Of a DNA stretch of 34,824 bases, positions 9,123-16,936 are shown piece by piece. The position numbers and the translations under genes were made by a program. The stretch covers positions 1 to 34,824 of the forward strand of contig CACAPQ010000022.1 of assembly GCA_902534325.1 (NCBI GenBank), given 5' to 3'. The stretch is from Paracoccaceae bacterium (lineage in GTDB: Bacteria; Pseudomonadota; Alphaproteobacteria; Rhodobacterales; Rhodobacteraceae). A model generated the notes under the pieces. It was not told the DNA's origin, made no database searches, and saw only the letters and a list, made by a program, of their open reading frames with translations. Numbering within the stretch: the first letter of the stretch is position 1; every line of letters begins with the position of its first letter.

Positions 9123-10043
9123 TTAAAATTCTGGTATTGTATTTGGATTTGCTCCACAAATTAAGACAGCTAATTTTTCATCAGTCTTTGGCTTATACTT
9201 TCCTGAGATAATTGCGGCTAATGCGGCAGCTCCTGCTGGCTCTACAAACATTCGATGGTTTTCCCACAGCAGTCTCTGAGCTGTTTCGATTTCATGATCT
9301 GATATAACCAAACTCTCTATTTGATTTTCTTTTGAAAGACTGAAGCAAATATTTCCAATTGATTTTGCTCCCAGTGCATTTGCTGCAACTCCAGACACCG
9401 AAACATTAGATGGCTTACCTTTTTTCAATGCTACGTTTAAAGTGGGGCAGTTTTCGGGCTCCACTGCCACAATTTTTTTTCTTTTTTGAAACCAGGAAAT
9501 GGCGCCAGAAATCAGCCCGCCACCGCCGACGGCAATCATAATAGTATCTGCTTCCAGACCTTGGTTTTCCCATTCACAAAAGAGTGTCCCCTGGCCAATA
9601 ATCGTTTCCCTTGAGTCGTAAGCGTGAACCGATACGGCACCTGTTTCTTTTTGATGCTTGTTAGCTGCTTCTAGTGCTTCTGCATATTTTCCAGGTACTA
9701 TTGTTAAACTAGAGCCTGTTCTTCTAATTAATTCTATTTTTGTTTTACCAGATAATTCTGGCACAAATATATGTGATTTTATACCTAGTTTTTGGGCGGC
9801 ATAAGCAACAGCAGCTCCATGGTTTCCACCAGAAGCAGCAACTACTCCTTGTTTTGCTTTCTCATTATCTAAAAGTGAGTTAAATGCTCCTCGACATTTA
9901 AAACTGCCAGTATGCTGTAGCTGTTCCAACTTTAAATCTATTCTTTGACCAAAAGATACTGTATGAAATGTTGGTGTTGTGACGATATAAGGTTTGATTT
10001 TAGCAAGACTATCTTTGATTTCTTTTATTGGGTTTGCCGACAC
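9123..10043 (-). CDS. PLP-dependent threonine/serine dehydratase family enzyme
   Basis: A fold-type II PLP enzyme of 306 residues. The Schiff-base lysine is Lys49 in TGSFKCRGAFNSL, the substrate loop is ASGGNHGAAVAYAA and the phosphate-binding glycine loop is VGGGGLISG. There is no C-terminal ACT regulatory domain, so it is a short, catabolic-type threonine ammonia-lyase, serine dehydratase or serine/aspartate racemase-like protein; sequence alone does not separate these. The best start is GTG 10043 with AAGG about ten bases upstream. It is leftward, divergent from rpe, and separated from dapD by its own 62-base gap, so it may be transcribed alone or through into dapD. Confidence 0.85.
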   Translation of the reverse strand: MSANPIKEIKDSLAKIKPYIVTTPTFHTVSFGQRIDLKLEQLQHTGSFKCRGAFNSLLDNEKAKQGVVAASGGNHGAAVAYAAQKLGIKSHIFVPELSGKTKIELIRRTGSSLTIVPGKYAEALEAANKHQKETGAVSVHAYDSRETIIGQGTLFCEWENQGLEADTIMIAVGGGGLISGAISWFQKRKKIVAVEPENCPTLNVALKKGKPSNVSVSGVAANALGAKSIGNICFSLSKENQIESLVISDHEIETAQRLLWENHRMFVEPAGAAALAAIISGKYKPKTDEKLAVLICGANPNTIPEF

Positions 10044-10167
10044 TTTCTTTGACCTTTTGATTTTTTAACTTTACGTAACTGAAACTCTTTAGTCAGAAAA
10101 TGACTAATAGTTGAGATTTAAATTTTTAAATTGTATGGCTTATCTAACACAAAGTGAGGATAGCAGT

Positions 10168-10851
10168 ATGGGCTTTGATCGTTCAATAAAAATAGCACCG
10201 TCTATTCTTTCAGCAGATTTTGCAAATTTTGGTCAAGAAATTGAAGCTGTAGAAAGCCAAGGTGCAGACTGGATACATGTTGACGTAATGGATGGACATT
10301 TTGTACCCAATATAACTTTTGGTCCACCACTTTGCAGTGCTATTCGTTCCCATATAAAAACAATCATGGACGTACATTTGATGATTTCGAATGTTGATGA
10401 TTATATCACGACTTTTGCTAAAACAGGCGCAGATATAATAACTGCACATATTGAAGCTGGAAAACATTCACACAGAACCATGCAAGCTATCAGAGCCTCT
10501 GGGTGTAAGGCAGGAATAGCACTAAACCCGTCCACTCCCGCGGAGAGTATAGAATACCTACTGGATGAAATTGATTTAGTTTGTGTTATGACAGTGAACC
10601 CTGGCTTTGGAGGTCAGAAGTTCATTCATTCACAGCTAACAAAGATAAAAACCCTAAGAGAAATGATAGCAGATCGACCAATCCACTTGGAAGTTGATGG
10701 AGGTATAACTACTGAAACCGCTCCTCTTTCTGCTCAGGCGGGTGCAAACATACTTGTTGCTGGATCTTCTGTATTTAAAAATGGATCAGTATTGAACCCT
10801 GATCCATATGGGGAAAACTTAAAGTCTATTAGGGCCGCCTGTGAGGTTTGA
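10168..10851 (+). CDS. rpe: Ribulose-phosphate 3-epimerase
   Basis: Interconverts D-ribulose 5-phosphate and D-xylulose 5-phosphate in the pentose phosphate or Calvin cycle; a TIM-barrel metalloenzyme. The protein (227 residues) shows [21 protein letters not shown] (metal His and catalytic Asp), DVHLMI, the phosphate loop NPGFGGQKF and the second catalytic Asp in LEVDGGI. ATG 10168 is chosen because AGTGAGGA precedes it by about eight bases and the encoded protein starts just before the first beta strand; the frame is open to a TTG at 10111. Divergent from the dehydratase gene and convergent with the CoxG-like gene, ending one base from it. Confidence 0.96.
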   Translation: MGFDRSIKIAPSILSADFANFGQEIEAVESQGADWIHVDVMDGHFVPNITFGPPLCSAIRSHIKTIMDVHLMISNVDDYITTFAKTGADIITAHIEAGKHSHRTMQAIRASGCKAGIALNPSTPAESIEYLLDEIDLVCVMTVNPGFGGQKFIHSQLTKIKTLREMIADRPIHLEVDGGITTETAPLSAQAGANILVAGSSVFKNGSVLNPDPYGENLKSIRAACEV

Positions 10852-10852
10852 T

Positions 10853-11335
10853 TTATTTCTTAAACCAACCTTTCTTTTCTTTTTCAGGTAGAGTGGTCCC
10901 CTCAACTGTAGCTTTGAAGTTTTCAAAAAATTGATCAGCCATTTTTTTGGCAAAACCATCTATTATTCTACTTCCTAACTGAGCAAGTTTTCCACCAACC
11001 TTTGCGTTTACTGAATAAGATAAGGTGGTGATGTTGTTATCTTCTGATAAATTAACGGTCGCTTCTCCTTTAGCAAAACCTGCTGCACCTCCTTTTCCCT
11101 CTCCACTCAGTTTTAAACTTTCTTCTGATAGAATATCTGAAAGCGTAACCTTCCCCTTAAAGGTTGCCTTAACTGGGCCTACTTTCTGAACAACTGTCGC
11201 TTCAAAACCATCTTGTGGGTTGCCTGTCATTTTTTGGCACCCCGGAATGCACTGTGAAAGTACCTCTGATGACATCAAAGCGCTCCAAACGGTTTTTTTT
11301 TGCGATTTTATAATTTTGTTTTCTGTCAGTTCCAT
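10853..11335 (-). CDS. CoxG/SRPBCC-family protein (carbon monoxide dehydrogenase subunit G-like)
   Basis: A 160-residue SRPBCC (START-like) protein of the CoxG family: an N-terminal MELTENKIIKS strand, a ...IPGCQKM turn, GKVTLSDI, and a GEGKGGAAGFAKGEA glycine-rich segment before the long C-terminal helix. CoxG is linked to maturation or membrane recruitment of molybdenum CO dehydrogenase, but no coxMSL genes are in this window, so the role here is unknown. The annotation-length ORF starts at 11347, but GGA seven bases upstream favours ATG 11335. It ends one base from rpe. Confidence 0.85.
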   Translation of the reverse strand: MELTENKIIKSQKKTVWSALMSSEVLSQCIPGCQKMTGNPQDGFEATVVQKVGPVKATFKGKVTLSDILSEESLKLSGEGKGGAAGFAKGEATVNLSEDNNITTLSYSVNAKVGGKLAQLGSRIIDGFAKKMADQFFENFKATVEGTTLPEKEKKGWFKK

Positions 11336-11393
11336 TAACGCATCCAAAAATTTGTTCTTATTATGTCTAGTGTTCTAATTTGCTTAGCTATAC

Positions 11394-11957
11394 TCATCGT
11401 TTTTTTCTTAAATATACATAAAAAGCGCCACCGCCACCATGCTTAACGTGAGCATTTGTAATCTGAAGAATCTTGCTTGATAGGGGCTCCATAGCAAGCC
11501 AATTAGGAACAGTGGCTTTTAAAACACCCTTCTTTTTGGGTATTACACCGTAGTCTTCAGAGTTTCTTCCCTTTCCTGTTATTATGAGGATAAGTCTTAA
11601 ACCCTTGCCATGAGCATCCAAGACAAATTTTGTTAAAATCGGCTGCGCTTGAGATAAGTTTAGGCCATGTAAGTCTAACTTTGCTTCTGGTCTTATTTTG
11701 CCCTGTCGCATTTTAGTATGAAGTTTAGAATCCATACTCAAAATAGGTAAGCCTGGGGTCTTATCAACGTGCGCGGGGGGTTTTTGAACTCCCATGAAAT
11801 ATTTTTCTTGGTCATTTAAATTTACAGAGTTTATTCGTTTCTTTTTCTCAGGTCTTGTCTCCTGAGTTTTCTGATTTTGGCGTGGTAAAGGCTTAGTTGA
11901 CTTAGAAAATTCTTTCCATAACTGCTTTTCATCGTCGCTTAGATCGCGCTTTTTCAT
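11394..11957 (-). CDS. Smr (MutS2 C-terminal-like) domain protein
   Basis: The C-terminal half carries an Smr domain, seen as the LDLHGLNLSQA motif (about residue 93) and the TGKGRNSEDYG loop, with the ending GGGGAFYVYLRKKR. Smr domains are structure-specific nucleases or nucleic-acid-binding modules. The N-terminal 80 residues are charged and low in complexity, which is usual for stand-alone alphaproteobacterial Smr proteins. Start ATG 11957 has GGGAAAG upstream. In many alphaproteobacteria this gene follows tim44-mltA; here it follows the Tim44-like gene directly, with mltA missing. Confidence 0.9.
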   Translation of the reverse strand: MKKRDLSDDEKQLWKEFSKSTKPLPRQNQKTQETRPEKKKRINSVNLNDQEKYFMGVQKPPAHVDKTPGLPILSMDSKLHTKMRQGKIRPEAKLDLHGLNLSQAQPILTKFVLDAHGKGLRLILIITGKGRNSEDYGVIPKKKGVLKATVPNWLAMEPLSSKILQITNAHVKHGGGGAFYVYLRKKR

Positions 11958-12006
11958 ATCTTTCCCACCGAATATCTGGGTAAAGCATTTAATTACTTTT
12001 TATGCG

Positions 12007-12660
12007 TTATTCACCAGTTGCAACTAGTAGCCAATTTGGATTGGAGGATTGGATATCTTTAGAAAACGTCCACGTATCTTTTTGTCTTTTAATTTGCTTT
12101 GAGTCACCCTCAACTATTTCACCAGCAGAGTTTTTCACAACTGAAGTCATTTCTCCGATAAAAGACACCGCTATCTCTGCTGTTTTTGTTTTCGAATTAT
12201 AGCTAGCATCTACCAATTTCATTTCTCTAACACCGATAAATTCTGCTTCAATTGTCAAACCTTGCGAAATTCTTTGTTCTACTACTGAGTCAAAAGCTTC
12301 GGCAACCTCTTCACTCAAAAGCTCTCTTATGTCGTCAATTTCATTTCTTTCGAAGGACATTAGAATCCACTCATAAGCAGATCGAGCGCCAGACAAGAAT
12401 TCATTTACCGTAAAAGTTTCATCTTTTTCTTTTATTGTTTTCAGAGCCTTTGCAGATTTAGAATTTTTTTCAACGTTATCTGTAATGTCTTTATCGTCAC
12501 CACCATCTATCACCTTAAAGTCTCGCTTGGGTGCATCATTTTTTGGCTGCATACGTGGTTTTTCAAATCCTTCTCGTGTTCCAAGAACGCTTCTAAGTCT
12601 TAAAAATAAAAACACGGCTATTCCAGCTAGGATAATTAATTCTATTAGCGCAGGGTTCAT
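12007..12660 (-). CDS. Tim44/TimA-family protein
   Basis: A Tim44-like protein of 217 residues. An N-terminal hydrophobic segment (IELIILAGIAVFLFLRLRSVLG, about residues 4-25) anchors it to the inner membrane, and the C-terminal half (from about 90) is the Tim44-like domain with ...FLSGARSAYEWILMSF and GVREMKLVDASY. The mitochondrial relative tethers the import motor; the bacterial role is not settled. GAGG five bases before ATG 12660 fixes the start, rejecting the TTG at 12675. It is transcribed divergently from fxsA, with a 101-base gap that probably contains both promoters. Confidence 0.92.
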   Translation of the reverse strand: MNPALIELIILAGIAVFLFLRLRSVLGTREGFEKPRMQPKNDAPKRDFKVIDGGDDKDITDNVEKNSKSAKALKTIKEKDETFTVNEFLSGARSAYEWILMSFERNEIDDIRELLSEEVAEAFDSVVEQRISQGLTIEAEFIGVREMKLVDASYNSKTKTAEIAVSFIGEMTSVVKNSAGEIVEGDSKQIKRQKDTWTFSKDIQSSNPNWLLVATGE

Positions 12661-12761
12661 TTTAACCTCAATCAAAGAACGGGTAGAAATTATCTATTTC
12701 ATTATCTATGTAGGTGCAAAGACCCAACAAGTCCACCACTCGATAAATTGGAGATAAAAAT

Positions 12762-13247
12762 ATGTGGTTGTTATTGCTATTTATCCTAATACCACTTTTG
12801 GAGATTTGGCTTTTCATAATGCTAGGTGGTTTTATCGGTATTTATCCCACTCTTTTTATTATTTTACTAACTGCTATCTTGGGCACATTCTTAGTTAAAA
12901 CACAGGGCATTAACGTCTTAAAGGAAATCCAAAATAAATTTAATGAGTTAGAAAACCCCACAGAGCCAATAGTACACGGTGTGATGATTTTGTTTGCTGG
13001 TGCTTTGCTTTTAACACCAGGTTTTTTTACGGATACCGTTGGTTTTTTATTGTTATTACCAAATGTTAGAAAGGTTGCGTTTTTTTGGTTAAAAAACAAG
13101 CTAAATTTCGTAAAGTACACTTCCTCTGAAAGAAGTAGTGCTTATAAAAATAAATATTCGGATATAGAAGTTACAGACTACAAAGAAGTAGAGCCAGAAG
13201 AAAAATCGCCATGGACCAATAAAAGTAAAACGCATAATAGTGATTAA
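12762..13247 (+). CDS. fxsA: FxsA-family membrane protein
   Basis: A 161-residue inner-membrane protein with hydrophobic segments at about residues 1-20, 24-44 and 72-98, and the family signature ...ALLLTPGFFTDTVGFLLLLP followed by a cytoplasmic charged tail. E. coli FxsA (suppressor of F exclusion of phage T7) is a relative; its biochemical role is unknown. ATG 12762 has GGAGA upstream. secB follows in the same direction 38 bases on, a linkage common in alphaproteobacteria. Confidence 0.92.
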   Translation: MWLLLLFILIPLLEIWLFIMLGGFIGIYPTLFIILLTAILGTFLVKTQGINVLKEIQNKFNELENPTEPIVHGVMILFAGALLLTPGFFTDTVGFLLLLPNVRKVAFFWLKNKLNFVKYTSSERSSAYKNKYSDIEVTDYKEVEPEEKSPWTNKSKTHNSD

Positions 13248-13285
13248 ACTATTATATTATATTAAAAATTAGTTGGGAGTAATTA

Positions 13286-13780
13286 ATGACAGAGCAAAAA
13301 CAGGTAATTCAACCAAATACAAAGGTTTTGGCCCAGTTTATTAGAGACCTGTCGTTTGAAAATATTTTAGCCCAAAAAGGACTAGACACGAATACACCGC
13401 CCGACATCAAAGTTGAGGTCAATCTTGATGCGAAAAAAAGAAAATCTGAAAATCAATATGAGGTACTGATAAATTTATCTGTTGTATCTTCAGCTGAAAC
13501 AGAAGACTCCAATGATAGTGAAAATTCTAAGCTATTTATATTAGAAATAGAATATGGTGGTATATTTGAAGTAACTGGCGTTCCCGAAGACCAAATCCAC
13601 CCGTACTTAATGATCGAGTGTCCAAGAATTTTGTTCCCATATCTAAGGCGCATAGTCGGCGATGTAACACGGGATGGTGGTTTTCCACCTTTAAACCTTG
13701 AACAAATTAATTTTTTAGCTTTATACCAAAACGAAATTGCTCGGCGTCAAGCAGAAGCAGAAAAAGCTACTAAAAATTAG
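13286..13780 (+). CDS. secB: Protein-export chaperone SecB
   Basis: Cytosolic tetrameric chaperone that keeps preproteins unfolded and passes them to SecA. The 164-residue sequence has the conserved [10 protein letters not shown], the acidic SecA-binding surface in the EIEYGG region, and the C-terminal [24 protein letters not shown] block. GGGAG lies upstream of ATG 13286. Its last four bases overlap the end of the convergent dnaQ gene, so no separate terminator fits between them. Confidence 0.97.
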   Translation: MTEQKQVIQPNTKVLAQFIRDLSFENILAQKGLDTNTPPDIKVEVNLDAKKRKSENQYEVLINLSVVSSAETEDSNDSENSKLFILEIEYGGIFEVTGVPEDQIHPYLMIECPRILFPYLRRIVGDVTRDGGFPPLNLEQINFLALYQNEIARRQAEAEKATKN

Positions 13781-14475
13781 CTTTTGATAACTAATTTGTT
13801 CCACATAGCCCTTGCCCCAAGATTTTTTACAAACTCTGTGTGAGCTTCTTTCTCTTTAACGGTTAAACGAGTTTTTAATGGTTTAGGCCGATTAAATACT
13901 TTTCTTTCTTCATCGACCTTTCTTTTGCCGGTATTATAGGCGTCGGATAGACCAAAATCTGGTTGGCGACCACCGATAAGCTCCAAATAAACCTCTGCTA
14001 AGATTTCTGAATCTAACAAGGCCCCATGCAATGTTCTTTTAGAATTATCAATATTAAAACGCCTGCACAATGCATCCAATGAAGCAGGTGATCCCGGAAA
14101 TTTTTTTCGTGCTATTCCCAAAGTATCTATCGCTGTATCGGCTGGTAGCATGGTTTTTCCAACCAACGCCAATTCTGCGTTTATAAACTTCATATCAAAC
14201 GAGGCATTATGTATTACCAGCCTTGAACCCTTTATAAAGGCCAAAAAGTCGTCTGCTATTTGAGAAAATATAGGTTTATCCTTTAGAAATTCCTCTGTCA
14301 AACCATGAACAGCTTGCGCTTCTTCGGGCATATTACGCTCGGGGTTCAGATATTTATGAAATGTTTTGCCTGTTGGCAGGTGGTTCAAAAGCTCAACAGC
14401 TCCTATTTCTACTATTCTATCACCTGTTGTGGGATCGAGGCCTGTGGTCTCCGTATCTAAAACTATTTCACGCAT
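13777..14475 (-). CDS. dnaQ: DNA polymerase III epsilon subunit (proofreading exonuclease)
   Basis: The 3'-5' exonuclease that proofreads for the replicative polymerase. DEDD-family motifs are present: Exo [10 protein letters not shown] (Asp7, Glu9), Exo II in [12 protein letters not shown], and Exo [17 protein letters not shown] with the catalytic His and Asp. Length is 232 residues. The start overlaps the coaE stop by 8 bases, making it the last gene of the maf-aroE-coaE-dnaQ operon. The C-terminal tail is where the polymerase alpha-subunit contact is expected. Confidence 0.96.
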   Translation of the reverse strand: MREIVLDTETTGLDPTTGDRIVEIGAVELLNHLPTGKTFHKYLNPERNMPEEAQAVHGLTEEFLKDKPIFSQIADDFLAFIKGSRLVIHNASFDMKFINAELALVGKTMLPADTAIDTLGIARKKFPGSPASLDALCRRFNIDNSKRTLHGALLDSEILAEVYLELIGGRQPDFGLSDAYNTGKRKVDEERKVFNRPKPLKTRLTVKEKEAHTEFVKNLGARAMWNKLVIKS

Positions 14476-15058
14476 TCAAATAGCCTTCTATCTCTTTAAT
14501 TATACTTACAACTTGTTTTTCAGTATCGCTTTCATTGTACGTTTCTATAACGAAATCTGATAACCTACATTTCTCTTCTATTGGCATCTGTTGTCGCATA
14601 ATTTTTTCTATCTGGTTTTCTGTCATAGATTTTCGTGACCGTATTCTTTCCATTTGGATAGGCTTAGACACAAATACACATGCTACTTTATCCATGATTT
14701 TATTAGAGCCTGTTTCAAACAACAATGGTATGTCGAACACATTGATCTTATATTTTGTTCTTTCGATAAATTTTTCCCTGTCTGCAGAAACTAAAGGATG
14801 AACAATGTTTTCTAATAGAGTTATTTGATCAAAATCTTCGCTTAAATATTTTTTTAGCTCTGTCCTATTTACTGAGCCCTCTGTTATAGCTTTTGGAAAA
14901 AACTTAGCTATTGGCTTTACCGCTTTACCTCCTCTTCCATAAAGTCTCTGTACAGCTTTATCTGCATCCCAAACTCCGCAATTGTATTTTTCAAACAAGA
15001 ATGCTGTGCTTGTTTTACCCATCCCCATTGATCCTGTTAGACCAAGTTTAAATTTCAT
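14468..15058 (-). CDS. coaE: Dephospho-CoA kinase
   Basis: Phosphorylates dephospho-CoA in the last step of coenzyme A synthesis. P-loop GSMGMGKT is at residues 9-16 and a DADK motif follows (about 31-34), with the family's RxxRS-type segment ([11 protein letters not shown]) later. Length is 196 residues. Its start overlaps the aroE stop by four bases (ATGA), and its end overlaps dnaQ, so the operon is translationally coupled. Confidence 0.95.
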   Translation of the reverse strand: MKFKLGLTGSMGMGKTSTAFLFEKYNCGVWDADKAVQRLYGRGGKAVKPIAKFFPKAITEGSVNRTELKKYLSEDFDQITLLENIVHPLVSADREKFIERTKYKINVFDIPLLFETGSNKIMDKVACVFVSKPIQMERIRSRKSMTENQIEKIMRQQMPIEEKCRLSDFVIETYNESDTEKQVVSIIKEIEGYLNA

Positions 15059-15888
15059 TTTATTAATATCTCTCTGAGTTCTTCAGTAACTAAAGGTTTT
15101 TGGCCAAACCAAGCTTCAAAACCTGGTATTCCCTGGTGAATTAACATGCCTAAGCCATCAACCGTTCTGGATCCTCTATTTTTTGCCATTTTCAATAAAT
15201 TTGTTTCTAAAGGCGTGTAAACCAAATCTGAAACAAGAGCTTTTTTAGGTATAGCCTTTGGGTTGATAGCAATAAATGTTTCATCATTCATTCCCAATGA
15301 GGTAGTATTGATGATATTACTGCTCGAGGCCGCTACTTCATTTATATTTTTCCAAGACTCAACAGTGATTTTATTATCGTAATCTTTTTTAAGTGCTTCA
15401 GCTTTTTCAATAGTCCTGTTTAGAACTATTATTTTTTCTGAGCCTTCTGACAATAACGCAGCTATAACCGCTCTACTTGCTCCTCCTGCTCCTAATACTA
15501 CTGACGTTCCTTTTTTTGGATTCCAGTCTGGATATTTGCCTTTGATATTATTTATAAAACCGTAAGCATCTGTATTATCAGCATATATTTTATTTTCTTT
15601 AGTAAAAGTTAAAGTGTTCGCTGCGCCGATATATTGGGCTGTTCTTGAGCTTTCATCTGCTATCTCAAGAGCTGATAACTTATAAGGTATAGTGACGTTA
15701 ACTCCAGAAAAACCCATACACACCAAAGCGCGTATAGTTTGCTCAAAATCTTCTAGTTCAACTTTTATTGGTATATAATAACCATTTAGTTTGTTTTGCT
15801 TTAACCAATAGTTGTGCATTCTAGGCGATTTTGAGTGGGATATTGGATTACCTAAAACAGCTGCTAAACGTGGCCTTGCCTCATCCAT
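15055..15888 (-). CDS. aroE: Shikimate dehydrogenase
   Basis: NADPH-dependent reduction of 3-dehydroshikimate to shikimate in aromatic amino-acid synthesis. Substrate-binding NPISHSKSPRMHN (about 16-28), catalytic Lys in NVTIPYK, NTDAYGF (Asp partner) and the NADP loop GAGGASRAV are all visible. The 277-residue length is normal. It overlaps the maf stop by eight bases and coaE by four. Confidence 0.96.
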   Translation of the reverse strand: MDEARPRLAAVLGNPISHSKSPRMHNYWLKQNKLNGYYIPIKVELEDFEQTIRALVCMGFSGVNVTIPYKLSALEIADESSRTAQYIGAANTLTFTKENKIYADNTDAYGFINNIKGKYPDWNPKKGTSVVLGAGGASRAVIAALLSEGSEKIIVLNRTIEKAEALKKDYDNKITVESWKNINEVAASSSNIINTTSLGMNDETFIAINPKAIPKKALVSDLVYTPLETNLLKMAKNRGSRTVDGLGMLIHQGIPGFEAWFGQKPLVTEELREILIK

Positions 15889-16480
15889 CTATTACACCTC
15901 TAATACACAGAAAGTTTATAATTTCTAGTAGTGGCATACCCAAAATAGAGAAGTAATCACCATTAATCTTTGAAAACAAACGGCAACCTTCTTCTTCTAT
16001 TTTATACCCAGCCACACTATTTTTGATACTATCCCAATTTCTATTTACATAGTCAGAAATGTACTCCTCACTATTGTTTTTTAACAATAGATCCGCTTTA
16101 CCAACGAAACGCCAGATAGGTTTAGAATTTTCGAATATAACTGCTGCGGAATATGCACTGTGCTTTTTTCCTGAAATTTTCATTAATTGCTGAACAGCTA
16201 AATTTTTAGACGGCGGTTTCTCCAATAAAGTGCCTTCAAATTCTAAGACTTGATCGCATCCCAATACCAAACTATCTGGGTTTTTTAAAGAAATCTTACT
16301 AGCTTTTAATTCTGCCAATGCATCTGCCATGTCGCGAGGAGAGTAATTTTCAAACAATAAAGAGGATTTTACAGCACCTTCATCTATATTTGGCTTTACT
16401 GATACGAATGATATATTTGACTTTTCTAACAGTTCTTTTCTTACTTCAGAAGAAGACGCTAATATAAGTTCTCCGCTCAT
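15881..16480 (-). CDS. maf: Maf-family nucleoside triphosphate pyrophosphatase
   Basis: Hydrolyses non-canonical or modified NTPs to NMP and pyrophosphate. The N-terminal LILASSSEVRKELLEK signature, NIDEGAVK (Glu/Asp metal region), GCDQVLEF and the central SGKKHSAYSAA motif identify it. I choose ATG 16480 (MSGELILASSS) because GGA precedes it by seven bases; ATG 16492 is in frame but lacks a Shine-Dalgarno sequence. It is the first gene of the leftward operon and borders the putative origin. Confidence 0.93.
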   Translation of the reverse strand: MSGELILASSSEVRKELLEKSNISFVSVKPNIDEGAVKSSLLFENYSPRDMADALAELKASKISLKNPDSLVLGCDQVLEFEGTLLEKPPSKNLAVQQLMKISGKKHSAYSAAVIFENSKPIWRFVGKADLLLKNNSEEYISDYVNRNWDSIKNSVAGYKIEEEGCRLFSKINGDYFSILGMPLLEIINFLCIRGVIDG

Positions 16481-16501
16481 TAATAAATCCATGTATGGGT
16501 T

Positions 16502-16510
16502 TGTGGATAA
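16502..16510 (-). promoter_or_regulatory. Perfect DnaA box
   Basis: TGTGGATAA reads as TTATCCACA on the minus strand, identical to the high-affinity consensus. It lies only ten bases outside the upstream possible maf start at 16492, so DnaA bound here could also affect maf operon transcription. Confidence 0.65.
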
Positions 16511-16705
16511 AAAATGTTTTGTTTCACTGTATTTGTTAACACTATATTTTTTTTTTATGTTTTTAATTTATTCTGTTCTTTATAATAAATAAAATATATT
16601 TTATCCTTTGTGAGTATGAACTTTAATAATAACCCACAAATTGTTAATTAAAGTTTTTTTTCCTATTTTTTAATTACTTACAGAGAAATTTTATTCGATT
16701 AAGAA

Positions 16706-16727
16706 TGTGGATGAAATTTGATCCACA
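16706..16727. promoter_or_regulatory. Facing pair of DnaA-like boxes in a near-perfect palindrome
   Basis: Arms TGTGGAT (16706-16712) and ATCCACA (16721-16727) are exact inverted repeats around an eight-base spacer, GAAATTTG. Each arm is a one-mismatch DnaA box. Across all 22 bases the element differs from its own reverse complement only at one symmetrical base pair in the spacer. It could be a cooperative DnaA site or an operator for another dimeric regulator. Confidence 0.55.
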
Positions 16728-16860
16728 TTATTTTTTATACCTACAACATCTTCTATACCTTATATAAATATTATTTTTTTTAGGACTTAAAACTTTAATT
16801 TTTCTTCTAATTAGATGGAGAAACCAATAATTAACAATTTTTTAACAAGTTGACTCAATT

Positions 16861-16936
16861 TGGTACTCAGTGTACCGAAACCCCCACAACACTATTCTGT
16901 GTTGGCTTTCAATATTTTTTGTATGCAGGTACCGGT
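16861..16936 (+). promoter_or_regulatory. Probable rho leader with two inverted repeats
   Basis: Between a TTGACT (-35-like) hexamer at 16850-16855 and the rho start are two short inverted repeats: GGTAC/GTACC around a five-base loop (16862-16876) and CAACAC/GTGTTG around a six-base loop (16887-16904). No good -10 hexamer is seen at the right distance. Rho leaders are commonly autoregulated in bacteria, so these could be control hairpins; that is inference from position only. Confidence 0.35.

Larger units (their letters stand above)
16493..16860. other. oriC: Candidate chromosomal replication origin (oriC) in the maf-rho intergenic gap
   Basis: This is the only gene-free stretch over 300 bases. 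It is extremely AT-rich, especially 16541-16608 and 16730-16800, which suits an unwinding element. Seen directly: a perfect DnaA box (TGTGGATAA, minus-strand TTATCCACA) at 16502-16510; one-mismatch boxes TGTGGATGA at 16706-16714 and TGATCCACA at 16719-16727, facing each other; and a weak box TAACCCACA at 16630-16638. Known alphaproteobacterial origins such as Caulobacter's lie in this gene neighbourhood, near maf, hemE and parAB. Two parS sites lie within 5 kb and most genes on each side run away from the gap. The function is inferred; it could be only a long divergent promoter region. Confidence 0.65.

Noticed and set aside
16521-16527. GTTTCAC half of a parS site in the origin gap
   Set aside because: The other half is missing, and a seven-base match is expected by chance.
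16630-16638. TAACCCACA as a DnaA box
   Set aside because: Two mismatches to consensus in AT-rich DNA; too weak to list separately.
16850-16936. Rho translation from the TTG at 16850
   Set aside because: The 29 extra residues do not resemble Rho, and ATG 16937 has a ribosome-binding site and matches the family start.
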